A stretch of 64,000 nucleotides of DNA, from positions 1 through 64,000 of the forward strand of contig DATJYC010000049.1 of the NCBI GenBank assembly GCA_035499735.1. Reading direction: 5' to 3'. A program made the translations under genes and the position numbers. Every line of letters begins with the position of its first letter. Within the stretch, counting starts at the first letter, position 1. Below are positions 1 to 7,208 of the stretch, piece after piece. Source of the DNA: VBDM01 sp035499735 (lineage in GTDB: Bacteria; Pseudomonadota; Gammaproteobacteria; Burkholderiales; SG8-39). The notes below the pieces were generated by a model. It did not search any database, had not been told where the DNA came from, and worked only from the letters and a program-made list of their open reading frames with translations.

Positions 1-267
1 CGCGCCCTGATGACGAACCCCCACCTGCTCCTGCTCGACGAGGCAACCGAGGGCCTGGCGCCGCTCGTGCGCGAGGAGATCTGGACGTGCCTTGTCGCGC
101 TGAAAGGCGCGGGCCAGACGATCCTCGTCATCGACAAGTACGTCGAGCGCCTGGTCGACATCGCCGACCGGCACACGATCCTCTCGCGCGGGCGCGTGGC
201 GTGGAGCGGCACCTCGCGCGAGCTCGCCGGCGACCGCGCCCTGTGGCACCGCCACCTTGGCGTGTGA
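1..267 (+). CDS. livF: Branched-chain amino acid ABC transporter ATP-binding protein, LivF type (C-terminal part)
   Basis: The reading frame is open at the left edge, so only about the last 88 residues are present. They carry the Walker B segment (LLLLDEATEGLAP) just after a RALM helix that normally follows the ABC signature. A switch region ends in LVIDKY, where most ABC ATPases have a histidine (LVEH or VTHD type); here the position is Lys/Tyr. The DEATEGLAP motif and short C-terminus are typical of LivF of branched-chain amino acid or amide/urea importers. The Walker A and signature motifs lie outside the window. Substrate cannot be told from this end alone. Confidence 0.8.
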   Translation, partial: RALMTNPHLLLLDEATEGLAPLVREEIWTCLVALKGAGQTILVIDKYVERLVDIADRHTILSRGRVAWSGTSRELAGDRALWHRHLGV

Positions 268-327
268 TGAGGCCCGAAGATGCCTTCGTCTCGAGGGTGA
301 GGTCCTCGCGCGTCGGCGCGCGCCTTC

Positions 328-600
328 CTAGTGTCGTCGATACTGTGGCCGGCGCGCCGGCAGTCGCACTGCCGGGTTCAGATCCTTGTGACGGAAATTG
401 ATCCGCCCTTTCGTCAGATCGTAGGGCGTCAGCTCTAGGCTGACCCTGTCCCCGGCGAGAATCGTGATCCGGTGCTTTCTCATCTTGCCCGCCACATAGG
501 CAACCACCACGTGCCCATTCTCCAGGGTTACGCGGTAGCGTGTGTCGGGAAGCACTTCGCTGACGGTGCCTTCCATTTCAATCAACGCTTCTTTCGTCAC
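328..600 (-). CDS. infA: Translation initiation factor IF-1 (extended, betaproteobacterial second-copy type)
   Basis: IF-1 is an S1/OB-fold protein that occupies the ribosomal A site during initiation. The start is GTG at 600, preceded by GGGAGAG about seven bases upstream. The first residues (MTKEALIEMEGTV) match the IF-1 beginning, followed by the core LPDTRYRVTLENGH and the segment GDRVSLELTPYDLTKGRI. At 90 residues it is longer than the 72-residue canonical form because of a basic, arginine-rich C-terminal tail. Betaproteobacteria commonly carry such an extended second infA outside the ribosomal protein operons. It lies 25 bases downstream of a cold-shock gene on the same strand, so co-transcription is likely. 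Confidence 0.93.
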   Translation of the reverse strand: MTKEALIEMEGTVSEVLPDTRYRVTLENGHVVVAYVAGKMRKHRITILAGDRVSLELTPYDLTKGRINFRHKDLNPAVRLPARRPQYRRH

Positions 601-625
601 TTTTTTGCTCTCCCGCCAAAGACGA

Positions 626-832
626 TCAGACAGCTTTCAGATCGACTGCGGACGTCTTGCCGTTCTGCCCTTGCTCCAGTTCGTACGAGATCTGTTGATT
701 CTCGCTGAGGCTTCCGAGGCCGGAACGTTCGACCGCCGAGACGTGCACGAATACATCCTTGGACTTGTCTTCGGGCTGGATGAACCCGTATCCCTTGGAG
801 GCATTGAAGAACTTTACGGTACCGATAGGCAT
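626..832 (-). CDS. Cold-shock protein, CspA family
   Basis: A 68-residue single cold-shock domain that binds single-stranded nucleic acid. RNP1 appears as KGYGFIQ and RNP2 as VFVHVSAV, with the usual GTVKFFNASKG beginning. The length is standard for the family. The start ATG at 832 follows GGAGAGA. It heads a probable two-gene unit with infA; pairing an RNA chaperone with an initiation factor suggests a shared role when translation is limiting (inference). The roughly 240 bases upstream, shared with the divergent dioxygenase gene, probably hold a structured leader as in other csp genes, but I could not define one. Confidence 0.93.
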   Translation of the reverse strand: MPIGTVKFFNASKGYGFIQPEDKSKDVFVHVSAVERSGLGSLSENQQISYELEQGQNGKTSAVDLKAV

Positions 833-1072
833 GGAATCTCTCCATAGATCGCGTCGCCGTGCACGATAGTGTGCAAGGCATCAAATTGTCCCGTGGGAGA
901 AAACCAGTAGCGGTACCCGGGGGTACTGCGGACCGACCCATTGAATTCGACACTGCCTATATTGGGGCAATGGCGTCGTTAGCAAGGGCCTGGTCAAGGT
1001 CTGGAACGCCACTCCCGGTACGCGTGTGATAGGCTTTTCCTCCATGTAGAGTCCTGCTTCAAGGAGTCCGCA

Positions 1073-2404
1073 ATGCTGCACGAGCGCATCCCCAACCTTT
1101 CCGGCTTCGTCGAGCCCGACCGGGTGCGGCGCGAGGTCTACACCGATCCCGCGATCTTCGACATGGAGATGGAGCGCATCCACGAGCGCGTGTGGATCTA
1201 CTGCGGCCACGAGACCCAGGTGCCGAAGGCCGGCGACTACTACACGGTGCAGATCGGCCGCCAGCCGATGCTCATGGTGCGCGGCGCCGACGGCAAGGTG
1301 AACGTGCTCTACAACCGCTGTCCGCACCGCGGCAACATGATGTGCGGCGACCGCAGCGGCAACGCCGGCGAGTTCTTCCGCTGCTCCTACCACTCCTGGA
1401 CCTTCCATCACGACGGCAAGCTCCGGAGCATTCCGATGATGGAGTCGGGCTACGCCGGCACGCGCTTCGGCAAGGACAGCCCGGACTGCAACATGAAGAA
1501 AGCGGCGCGCGTGGAGAGCTACCGCGGCTTCGTGTTCGCGAGCCTCGCAGCCGACGGGCCGACGCTCAAGGAATTCCTCGGGGAGTCGCGCATCGCCTTC
1601 GACGACATGTGCGACCGCGCACCCGAAGGCGAGGTCGAGATTGTGCCGAACTGCTTCCGCGTGATCCAGCACTCGAACTGGAAGATCTTCCTGGAGAACC
1701 AGCTCGACGCCCTGCATCCGTCGGTGACGCACCAGTCGACCGGCCGCGCCGCGCACGAGGTGGAGAAGGTGCTCGAGAAGAACGCGAAGAAAGGCCAGGT
1801 TCCGCTCAAGTACCACATGCTCTCGGCGTTCGCCACGGTCACGATCGACAAGTGGGACAACTTCCAGACGCTCAACTACCCGCACGGGCACTGCATCCTC
1901 ACCGGCTACATGGGGCTTCGTCCCCAGGATCCCGACACGCTCGCCTACGACAAGGTCATGATCAAGGCCTACGGACAGAAGCGCTTCGAGGAGATCGTCG
2001 GGGTGAACATCCACCACGTACTCATCTACCCGGGCCTGTCGGTGCAGTCGCCGCTGCAGCAGCTGCGGGCGGTGCGCCCGCTCGGCGTGGACAAGACGCT
2101 CACCGAGATCTGGCACTTCCGCCTGAAAGGCGCGCCCGAGCCGATCTACCGGCGCTCGCTCGCGTACTACAACCTGGTCAACTCGCCCTCGACCATGATC
2201 AACGCCGACGACCTGGAGAACTTCTGGAAATGCCACCAGGGCCTGTCCTCCGACGGCGGCGACTGGGTGACCTTCGGGCGGCACTTCGGGCGCGACATCG
2301 AGAAGGACGGGCGCGTCGAGACCGGCCCGAACATGGGCACCTCCGAAGCGCCGATGCGCAACCAGATGAAGGCGTGGTCGCAGTACATGACGGCAGGGCG
2401 GTGA
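1073..2404 (+). CDS. Rieske aromatic ring-hydroxylating oxygenase, alpha (catalytic) subunit
   Basis: The 443-residue protein has the Rieske [2Fe-2S] ligands C83-x-H85 and C104-x2-H107 (CPHRG ... CSYHSW). The mononuclear iron motif is N209-x2-D212-x2-H215-x4-H220 (NQLDALHPSVTH), so both redox centres look intact. Family members use NAD(P)H-derived electrons and O2 to hydroxylate aromatic or related rings. The start ATG is preceded by AAGGAG at about 1060. The beta subunit follows with a 4-base ATGA overlap. No ferredoxin or reductase gene is in the window, so electron donors must be encoded elsewhere. The substrate is unknown; the facing hydratase/aldolase operon suggests breakdown of an aromatic acid. 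Confidence 0.92.
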   Translation: MLHERIPNLSGFVEPDRVRREVYTDPAIFDMEMERIHERVWIYCGHETQVPKAGDYYTVQIGRQPMLMVRGADGKVNVLYNRCPHRGNMMCGDRSGNAGEFFRCSYHSWTFHHDGKLRSIPMMESGYAGTRFGKDSPDCNMKKAARVESYRGFVFASLAADGPTLKEFLGESRIAFDDMCDRAPEGEVEIVPNCFRVIQHSNWKIFLENQLDALHPSVTHQSTGRAAHEVEKVLEKNAKKGQVPLKYHMLSAFATVTIDKWDNFQTLNYPHGHCILTGYMGLRPQDPDTLAYDKVMIKAYGQKRFEEIVGVNIHHVLIYPGLSVQSPLQQLRAVRPLGVDKTLTEIWHFRLKGAPEPIYRRSLAYYNLVNSPSTMINADDLENFWKCHQGLSSDGGDWVTFGRHFGRDIEKDGRVETGPNMGTSEAPMRNQMKAWSQYMTAGR

Positions 2405-2928
2405 TGGCGAAGAAGAAGGCCCCGAGAAAACCCGCGCGCCGCGCGAGCGGCGGCGACACCCAGCACGCGGTCGAGCAGTTCCTGTACCGGCAGGCCGACA
2501 TCCTCGACGGCAAGCGCTGGCAGGACTACATCGACCTCTTCGCCGACGACGGCGTCTACTGGATGCCGCCCGAGCCCTCGCACACCACCTGGGACGGCAT
2601 GCCCGCCATCTTCGCCGAGGACAAGAACCTCATGACCGTGCGCATGGGGCGCGTGCTGCACCCCGACGCCTGGTCGCAGCGCCCGCTGTGGGGCACCAAC
2701 CACGTCGTCGGCAACGTCGTCATCGAGAAGGAATCGCCGAACGGCGACGTGGTCGCGCGCTCGCGCTTCCACATGATGGAACTGCGCCGCGACGACGTGC
2801 GGCACTTCGCCGGCTCGTACACCCACCACCTGAAGAAGACCAAGGACGGCTACCGCATCAAGCTCCAGCGCGTCGACATGACCAACGCGCAGGCGGCGTA
2901 CGACTACGTGCTGCAGGTGTGGGTCTAA
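2404..2928 (+). CDS. Aromatic ring-hydroxylating oxygenase, beta subunit
   Basis: A 174-residue NTF2-like fold protein that forms the structural half of alpha3beta3 oxygenases. The conserved beta-subunit block VEQFLYRQADILDGKRW lies near the N-terminus, with FADDGVYWMP after it and a later RSRFHMMELRR strand. The first ~20 residues are Lys/Arg/Ala rich and poorly typical of the family. The ATG overlaps the alpha-subunit stop (ATGA), pointing to translational coupling. Its 3' end overlaps by a few bases the end of the convergent FecR-domain gene. Confidence 0.88.
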   Translation: MAKKKAPRKPARRASGGDTQHAVEQFLYRQADILDGKRWQDYIDLFADDGVYWMPPEPSHTTWDGMPAIFAEDKNLMTVRMGRVLHPDAWSQRPLWGTNHVVGNVVIEKESPNGDVVARSRFHMMELRRDDVRHFAGSYTHHLKKTKDGYRIKLQRVDMTNAQAAYDYVLQVWV

Positions 2929-4835
2929 CGCGCTTGTCGAGGCGCGGTCCTCGAAGGAGTTTCGTCCTCTCGTAGATGGTCCGGGTTTCCTCGTTGGTTT
3001 TCGGCGCCTGACTCGCGATCCGCCCGCAGCTCTTCCCGGTACCGTTTCTGCTCCTGTTGGAACAGCGCGCGTATCTCTTCCTGCGTCGCCTTTTGCTCGT
3101 TTTGCAGATCGCTGCGCTTGTTTTCCATCTCGCGGTGCTTGGCGCGCAGCAGGTCGATCTGCTGCAGCGCATCGTCCTGCCGCTGCCCGGCCGCGGCCAG
3201 GTTGCGTGCCTCCAGAGCGCGGCGCGCGGCCGCGAGGTCGACGCGTTTGGCGCGAATCGCCTGGACCGCGTCGTGAATGTCGCGCAATTGCGCGCTTAGT
3301 CCCTTGTCGCCGCCCAGTTTCTCGATGGCCTGCGCCTGCAGCATTTCGAGCTTGTCTTCGTTGATGCGCTGGCGTTCCTGCACTGCGTCCTCGCGGCCGT
3401 TGAAGGCGCGGGCCTGCTCGACGTTTTGTGTGCGCTGCGCGCGCGCGTCTTCCACGCGCGATTGCGCCGCGCCGATGTTGCTGTAAAAGAGCGCATCGAA
3501 GCCGGCGGCCAACCGCTTCTGTTGTTCCTGCAGCGCGTCGTTGCGCGTGTTCAGTTCCTTGCGCCGGCGCGCCAGCTCGGGAGGGGCCATCAGGCCCGCC
3601 CGCTTTTCGAGCGCCTCGCGCGCCGCGGCCAAGTCCACCCATTTTTGCTTGAGCGCGTCGGCCGTCGGGTTCAGTTGAGCCAGCCGCGCCTCGCTCTGCT
3701 TGCGCTGCTCCTCGGCGGCGTTCTTTCTCGCTTCGTTCGCCGCGACGCTTCTTTCGGTGATCGCCTGCCGGCCTTCCCTGATCGCCTGGTATTCCTGGCG
3801 GATCGTTTCGCCGGTTTCCCGCACCGCCCTGAATTGCTCGCGCAAGCCGGCGTTCGCGCGCAAGGCCGGGATCAGCCGCTGTTGCAGCGCCTTGCGCTTC
3901 TCCTGCAGCGCCGCCGCGTCCTTCTGCAAGGCTTCGCCGCGGCTGCGGAGTGCCGCTCGCTCCCGCTCGGTGTCTTGCTTCTGTTCCGCTTCGGCCGCGA
4001 GTCGCGCCTCTCCGGCCGCCTTGTTCGCCGCCGCCTGTTGCTGAGTCTCGCGCTGCGCCGCCCGGAATTGCGCGCGCTTTTGCTCGACGATCTTGCGCCG
4101 CTCGTCACGGCGCTGGATGATCATTTTCTGGATTTCTTCGTGCTTCTTGTTGATCAGGTCTTCGTGCGGGCCCGGCTTGAAGAAGCCGGGAATGCGCGGC
4201 AGCACACGGGGCTGCTGGCTGCCCTGGTTTGGCGCATAGCCGGCGTGGTCGGCCGAGACGACCGTCTGCCCGGTGTCGCTTTCTATCGTCGTTTCGCCGG
4301 TGAAGACCTTGTCGTAGGTCCCCGGCTCGCCTTCGCTCGAACCGGGCGGGACATAGCGCGTTTCATGGTCGGTGCCGCGTATGCCGATGGTCGCGGTGGG
4401 CGTGCGCAGCTTGTAGGACGGCCGGTTGAATTTGCCGATCCAGCCGGAGATCGATCGCAAGGCGCCTGAGAACAAGTTCAGCACGCCATGGTCGTCGTCC
4501 CCGCCGTCGGCCTTGAAACTGACAATCTGGATCCGCGTATTGGCGCGCAGCGCGAGAAAACCCGTATCGCTCATGGTCAGATGCGCTTCGGCATCCTTGC
4601 CGGTCACGAGGGTGTCGCCTTCCATGACCGCGTCCCCCTGGTGCGCCGCGCGGGCGGGCTTGCCCGGCTGCAGGATTTGCACGTCTCTGACGACGAGGTC
4701 GAACTTGCCGGCCGGGATCGGATCGGGGTTGGCCAGGCTGGGCGCCGCGGCCTGCGCCGGAATGCTGCAGATCAGGAACAGGAATGCGCCTGCCCACGCG
4801 AGGGCAAACGCGCGCCGCATGCCGTCGCGGGCCAT
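2925..4835 (-). CDS. Secreted FecR-domain protein with very long coiled coil
   Basis: A 636-residue protein starting at ATG 4835. It has a signal peptide (hydrophobic stretch AFLFLICSIPAQA). Next comes a FecR-type domain at roughly residues 35-165, with a GDTLVTGKDAEAHLTM segment, an RANTRI strand and a TPTATIGIRGT block. From about residue 210 to the end it is almost entirely charged and Gln/Ala/Glu/Arg rich, strongly predicted coiled coil without membrane segments. FecR domains here are likely periplasmic binding or scaffolding modules, not the classical iron-dicitrate signal relay, since no ECF sigma factor or TonB receptor is nearby. It is the last gene of the minus-strand hydratase/aldolase run, 35 bases after the HpaI-type aldolase, and may be unrelated in function. 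Confidence 0.8.
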   Translation of the reverse strand: MARDGMRRAFALAWAGAFLFLICSIPAQAAAPSLANPDPIPAGKFDLVVRDVQILQPGKPARAAHQGDAVMEGDTLVTGKDAEAHLTMSDTGFLALRANTRIQIVSFKADGGDDDHGVLNLFSGALRSISGWIGKFNRPSYKLRTPTATIGIRGTDHETRYVPPGSSEGEPGTYDKVFTGETTIESDTGQTVVSADHAGYAPNQGSQQPRVLPRIPGFFKPGPHEDLINKKHEEIQKMIIQRRDERRKIVEQKRAQFRAAQRETQQQAAANKAAGEARLAAEAEQKQDTERERAALRSRGEALQKDAAALQEKRKALQQRLIPALRANAGLREQFRAVRETGETIRQEYQAIREGRQAITERSVAANEARKNAAEEQRKQSEARLAQLNPTADALKQKWVDLAAAREALEKRAGLMAPPELARRRKELNTRNDALQEQQKRLAAGFDALFYSNIGAAQSRVEDARAQRTQNVEQARAFNGREDAVQERQRINEDKLEMLQAQAIEKLGGDKGLSAQLRDIHDAVQAIRAKRVDLAAARRALEARNLAAAGQRQDDALQQIDLLRAKHREMENKRSDLQNEQKATQEEIRALFQQEQKRYREELRADRESGAENQRGNPDHLREDETPSRTAPRQAR

Positions 4836-4870
4836 GATCGCTTCGCTTCCCGAGATAGTTCGGCGAGGGA

Positions 4871-5632
4871 CTACTTGAATTTCGCCGCGAGCGCCTCGCT
4901 GCCGCGCGCGAGAACGCCGGTATCCGCGCCGACCGCGACGAAGAGGCCGCCGCATTCGATCCAGCGCCTCGCGTCGGCCTCGACGCCGGTGAGGATGCCC
5001 GGCGCCTTGCCGGCCTTGCGGATGCGCCGGATCGCGTCGTCGATGACCGGCATTACCTTGGGGTTGTTCGTCTCGCCGGCGTAGCCGAGCGAGGCGTGCA
5101 GGTCGGCCGGGCCGATGAAGACGCCGTCGACGCCGTCGACCGCCGCGATTTTCTCCAGGCTGTCGAGCGCGGTCTGGGTCTCGACCTGCACCAGCACGCA
5201 GATCTCCTCGTGGGCGCGCTTCGCGTAGTCCTTCACGCGCCCGAAGCGCGTCGCGCGCGTGGCGCCCGCGACCCCGCGCACGCCGGCAGGCGGGTAGCGC
5301 GTGTAGGCGACCGCGGCCTTCGCCTCTTCCGCGTTCTGCACGTAGGGGATGAGCAGCGACTGCGCCCCGATGTCGAGGTAGCGCTTGATCGTCACCATGT
5401 CGTTCCAGGGCACGCGCACGACCGGATGCGTCGGGTAGGGCGCCGCGGCCTGCAGCTGCTGCAGCACCGACTCGAGGTCGTTCGGCGAGTGCTCGGTGTC
5501 GAGGAGGATCCAGTCGAATCCCGATCCCGCGACGAGCTCGACGGCGTAGTGCGAAGACAGGCTGGACCACAGCCCGATCTGGAGCTTGTTCGCCCTGAGG
5601 GCGCGCTTGAAGGTGTTCGCGGGGAGATCCAT
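4871..5632 (-). CDS. hpaI: HpaI/HpcH-family class II pyruvate aldolase (4-hydroxy-2-oxoheptanedioate aldolase type)
   Basis: A 253-residue TIM-barrel aldolase that cleaves 4-hydroxy-2-oxo acids to pyruvate and an aldehyde using a divalent metal. Motifs seen are GLWSSLSSHYAVE, the segment FDWILLDTEHSPND, the metal-binding VQVETQTALDSLEKI (family Glu) and GVFIGPADLHASLG (family Asp). It also fits 2-dehydro-3-deoxyglucarate aldolase and the citrate-lyase-like HpcH group, so the exact substrate is open. Its ATG overlaps the stop of the upstream RraA-like gene by one base. Placed after a 2-keto-4-pentenoate hydratase, it would catalyse the last step of a meta-cleavage style route. Confidence 0.87.
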   Translation of the reverse strand: MDLPANTFKRALRANKLQIGLWSSLSSHYAVELVAGSGFDWILLDTEHSPNDLESVLQQLQAAAPYPTHPVVRVPWNDMVTIKRYLDIGAQSLLIPYVQNAEEAKAAVAYTRYPPAGVRGVAGATRATRFGRVKDYAKRAHEEICVLVQVETQTALDSLEKIAAVDGVDGVFIGPADLHASLGYAGETNNPKVMPVIDDAIRRIRKAGKAPGILTGVEADARRWIECGGLFVAVGADTGVLARGSEALAAKFK

Positions 5633-6306
5633 CAGACCTGGTATCCCTTTTCCTTGAGCGCCTTGTCGACCCAGCCGCGGTCGACGGTGCCCGCCTTGAT
5701 CTGCTTCATCGAGTTCGTCTCCTTGGCGAGGATCGCCTTCGCCGAGGCGAGGATGGCCTCGGCGAACTCCAGCGGCACCGAGACCAGGCCGTCGGCGTCG
5801 CCCACGATGATGTCGCCGGGGTTTACCGTCATGCCGCCCATGTTGATCGGCACGTTGATCTCGCCCGGTCCGTTCTTGTAGGGACCGCGGTGCGTGACGC
5901 CGCTCGCGAAGACGGGAAAGCTTCCCTCGCGCAGCTCGGCCGAGTCGCGGATCGCGCCCCAGATCACCATGCCGCCGACGCCGCGCTGCTCGGCGCGCGC
6001 GCTCATCAGCTCGCCGATGATGGCGTGGTCGTTGAAGCCGCCCGCGTCGACGACGATCACGTCGCCCGGAGCCGCGGTGTCGATCGCCTTGTGCACCAGC
6101 AGGTTGTCGCCGGGCGCCGTGCGCACGGTGAACGCCGGGCCGCAGAGCTTAGCGCCGTTGTGCATCGGGCGAAGCTGCGGGCCGCCCGCGTACAGGCGCT
6201 CCATGCTGTCGGAGAGGTGCGGCGTCACCATCTTCGAGAGCTCCTCGACCAGCTTCTTGTCGGGGCGTTTGGGGATGGGGAGGATGCGGAAGCCGATGGC
6301 GGTCAT
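5632..6306 (-). CDS. RraA-fold protein, probable 4-hydroxy-4-methyl-2-oxoglutarate / oxaloacetate aldolase
   Basis: A 224-residue protein of the RraA / HMG aldolase family. The family signature is present: GDVIVVDAGGFNDHAIIGELM, then a GAIRDSAEL segment supplying the Arg-Asp pair used for substrate and metal binding in HMG/CHA aldolases, then NVPINMGGMTVNPGDIIVGD. Retention of that Arg-Asp pair and linkage to catabolic genes favour an aldolase over an RNase E regulator. Products would be two pyruvates, or pyruvate plus CO2 from oxaloacetate. The start chosen is ATG 6306; the frame remains open upstream without a family-like sequence. It sits between the hydratase (11 bases apart) and the HpaI-type aldolase (1-base overlap). 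Confidence 0.85.
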   Translation of the reverse strand: MTAIGFRILPIPKRPDKKLVEELSKMVTPHLSDSMERLYAGGPQLRPMHNGAKLCGPAFTVRTAPGDNLLVHKAIDTAAPGDVIVVDAGGFNDHAIIGELMSARAEQRGVGGMVIWGAIRDSAELREGSFPVFASGVTHRGPYKNGPGEINVPINMGGMTVNPGDIIVGDADGLVSVPLEFAEAILASAKAILAKETNSMKQIKAGTVDRGWVDKALKEKGYQV

Positions 6307-6317
6307 TGCTCTTGCTC

Positions 6318-7103
6318 CTAGACGAACTGTACGGCGACGCCGCCGAGCGGGCCGAAGTCGCCGTGCAGCGTGTCGCCCTTGTTGGCGAACACTACGCGCG
6401 TGAACGAGCCGGCGAGCACCAGGTGGCCGGCCTCGAGCGTGACGCCGCTCTTGCCGAGGCGGTTCGCGAGCCAGGCCACGCCGAGCGCCGGGTGGCCGAG
6501 CACGCCCGCGGCGAGGCCGGTCTCCTCGATCTCGGAGTTGCGGTACATGATGCCGCCGACCCAGCGCAGGTCGACGTCCATCGGGCCGATCGGGCGCCCG
6601 CCGACGACGATGCCGGCCGCGGCGCCGTTGTCGGCGACGGTATCGAAGATCTTGCGCGGGTTCTGCAGGCGCGCGTCGACGATCTCGATCGCCGGCACGA
6701 CGTACTCGGTCGCGCGCAGCACGTCGAGCAGCCCTACCCCGGGACCCTTGAGCGGCTTGCCCAGGACGAACGCCAGCTCGATCTCCACCCGCGGCAGGCA
6801 GTAGCTCGCGTGCACCACTTTCGCCCCGTCGGGGATCATCATGGTGTCGAGCAGGTGTCCGTAGTCGGGCTCGTTGATCTGCGAGGAGGCCTGCATCGCC
6901 TTGGAGGTCAGGCCGACCTTGTGCCCGATGAGCTTCGCGCCCGCCTTGATCCAGTGCTGCGCGACGGCGGTGGAGATCGCGTAGGAATCCTCGATGGTGA
7001 TGTGGGGGTAGGTGGTCGAGAGCTGCACCGCCTGTTTCTTTGTCCTGTCGGCGTTCAGCAGCGTCTCGACGCAGGTCTTGCGCTCGGCTTCGGACAGCGG
7101 CAT
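6318..7103 (-). CDS. hpaH: 2-keto-4-pentenoate hydratase / 2-oxohept-4-ene-1,7-dioate hydratase
   Basis: A 261-residue member of the FAH-like hydratase group (MhpD, HpaH, DmpE), which adds water to 2-hydroxy-2,4-dienoates in a metal-dependent way. Seen motifs are IGHKVGLTSKAMQ near residue 60, the acidic segment RVEIELAFVLGKPL, and VPAIEIVDARLQNP, which hold the family metal ligands. It is first in a minus-strand run with an RraA-like aldolase and an HpaI-type aldolase, an order that supports hydration followed by aldol cleavage. No extradiol ring-cleavage dioxygenase or 2-hydroxymuconate hydrolase is in the window. Confidence 0.88.
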   Translation of the reverse strand: MPLSEAERKTCVETLLNADRTKKQAVQLSTTYPHITIEDSYAISTAVAQHWIKAGAKLIGHKVGLTSKAMQASSQINEPDYGHLLDTMMIPDGAKVVHASYCLPRVEIELAFVLGKPLKGPGVGLLDVLRATEYVVPAIEIVDARLQNPRKIFDTVADNGAAAGIVVGGRPIGPMDVDLRWVGGIMYRNSEIEETGLAAGVLGHPALGVAWLANRLGKSGVTLEAGHLVLAGSFTRVVFANKGDTLHGDFGPLGGVAVQFV

Positions 7104-7134
7104 GGGAAATATGTCTCCTTTGCGGAGAGCGGAT

Positions 7135-7163
7135 TCTACACTGACGACCGCCGGGGCTAGAAT
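7135..7163 (+). promoter_or_regulatory. Candidate sigma-70 promoter for the malonyl-CoA decarboxylase gene
   Basis: A -35-like TCTACA (7135-7140, four of six consensus bases) is separated by exactly 17 bases from TAGAAT (7158-7163). The start codon is 45 bases downstream. It lies in the 105-base divergent gap between the hydratase operon and the decarboxylase gene. The call rests only on match and spacing. Confidence 0.35.
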
Positions 7164-7208
7164 GGCTGAAACAATGAACGCGCAGACTCGGACGTCTGTC
7201 TGACTTCG

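Noticed and set aside
348..361. 14-base perfect GC palindrome
   Set aside because: It lies inside the infA coding frame, in codons for the basic tail, and has no T-tract; not treated as a terminator or operator.
881..2284. Long open frame on the minus strand opposite the Rieske oxygenase gene
   Set aside because: Composition is a typical high-GC antisense shadow (Arg, Ala, Val, His rich) with no family motif; the plus strand has a full catalytic motif set.
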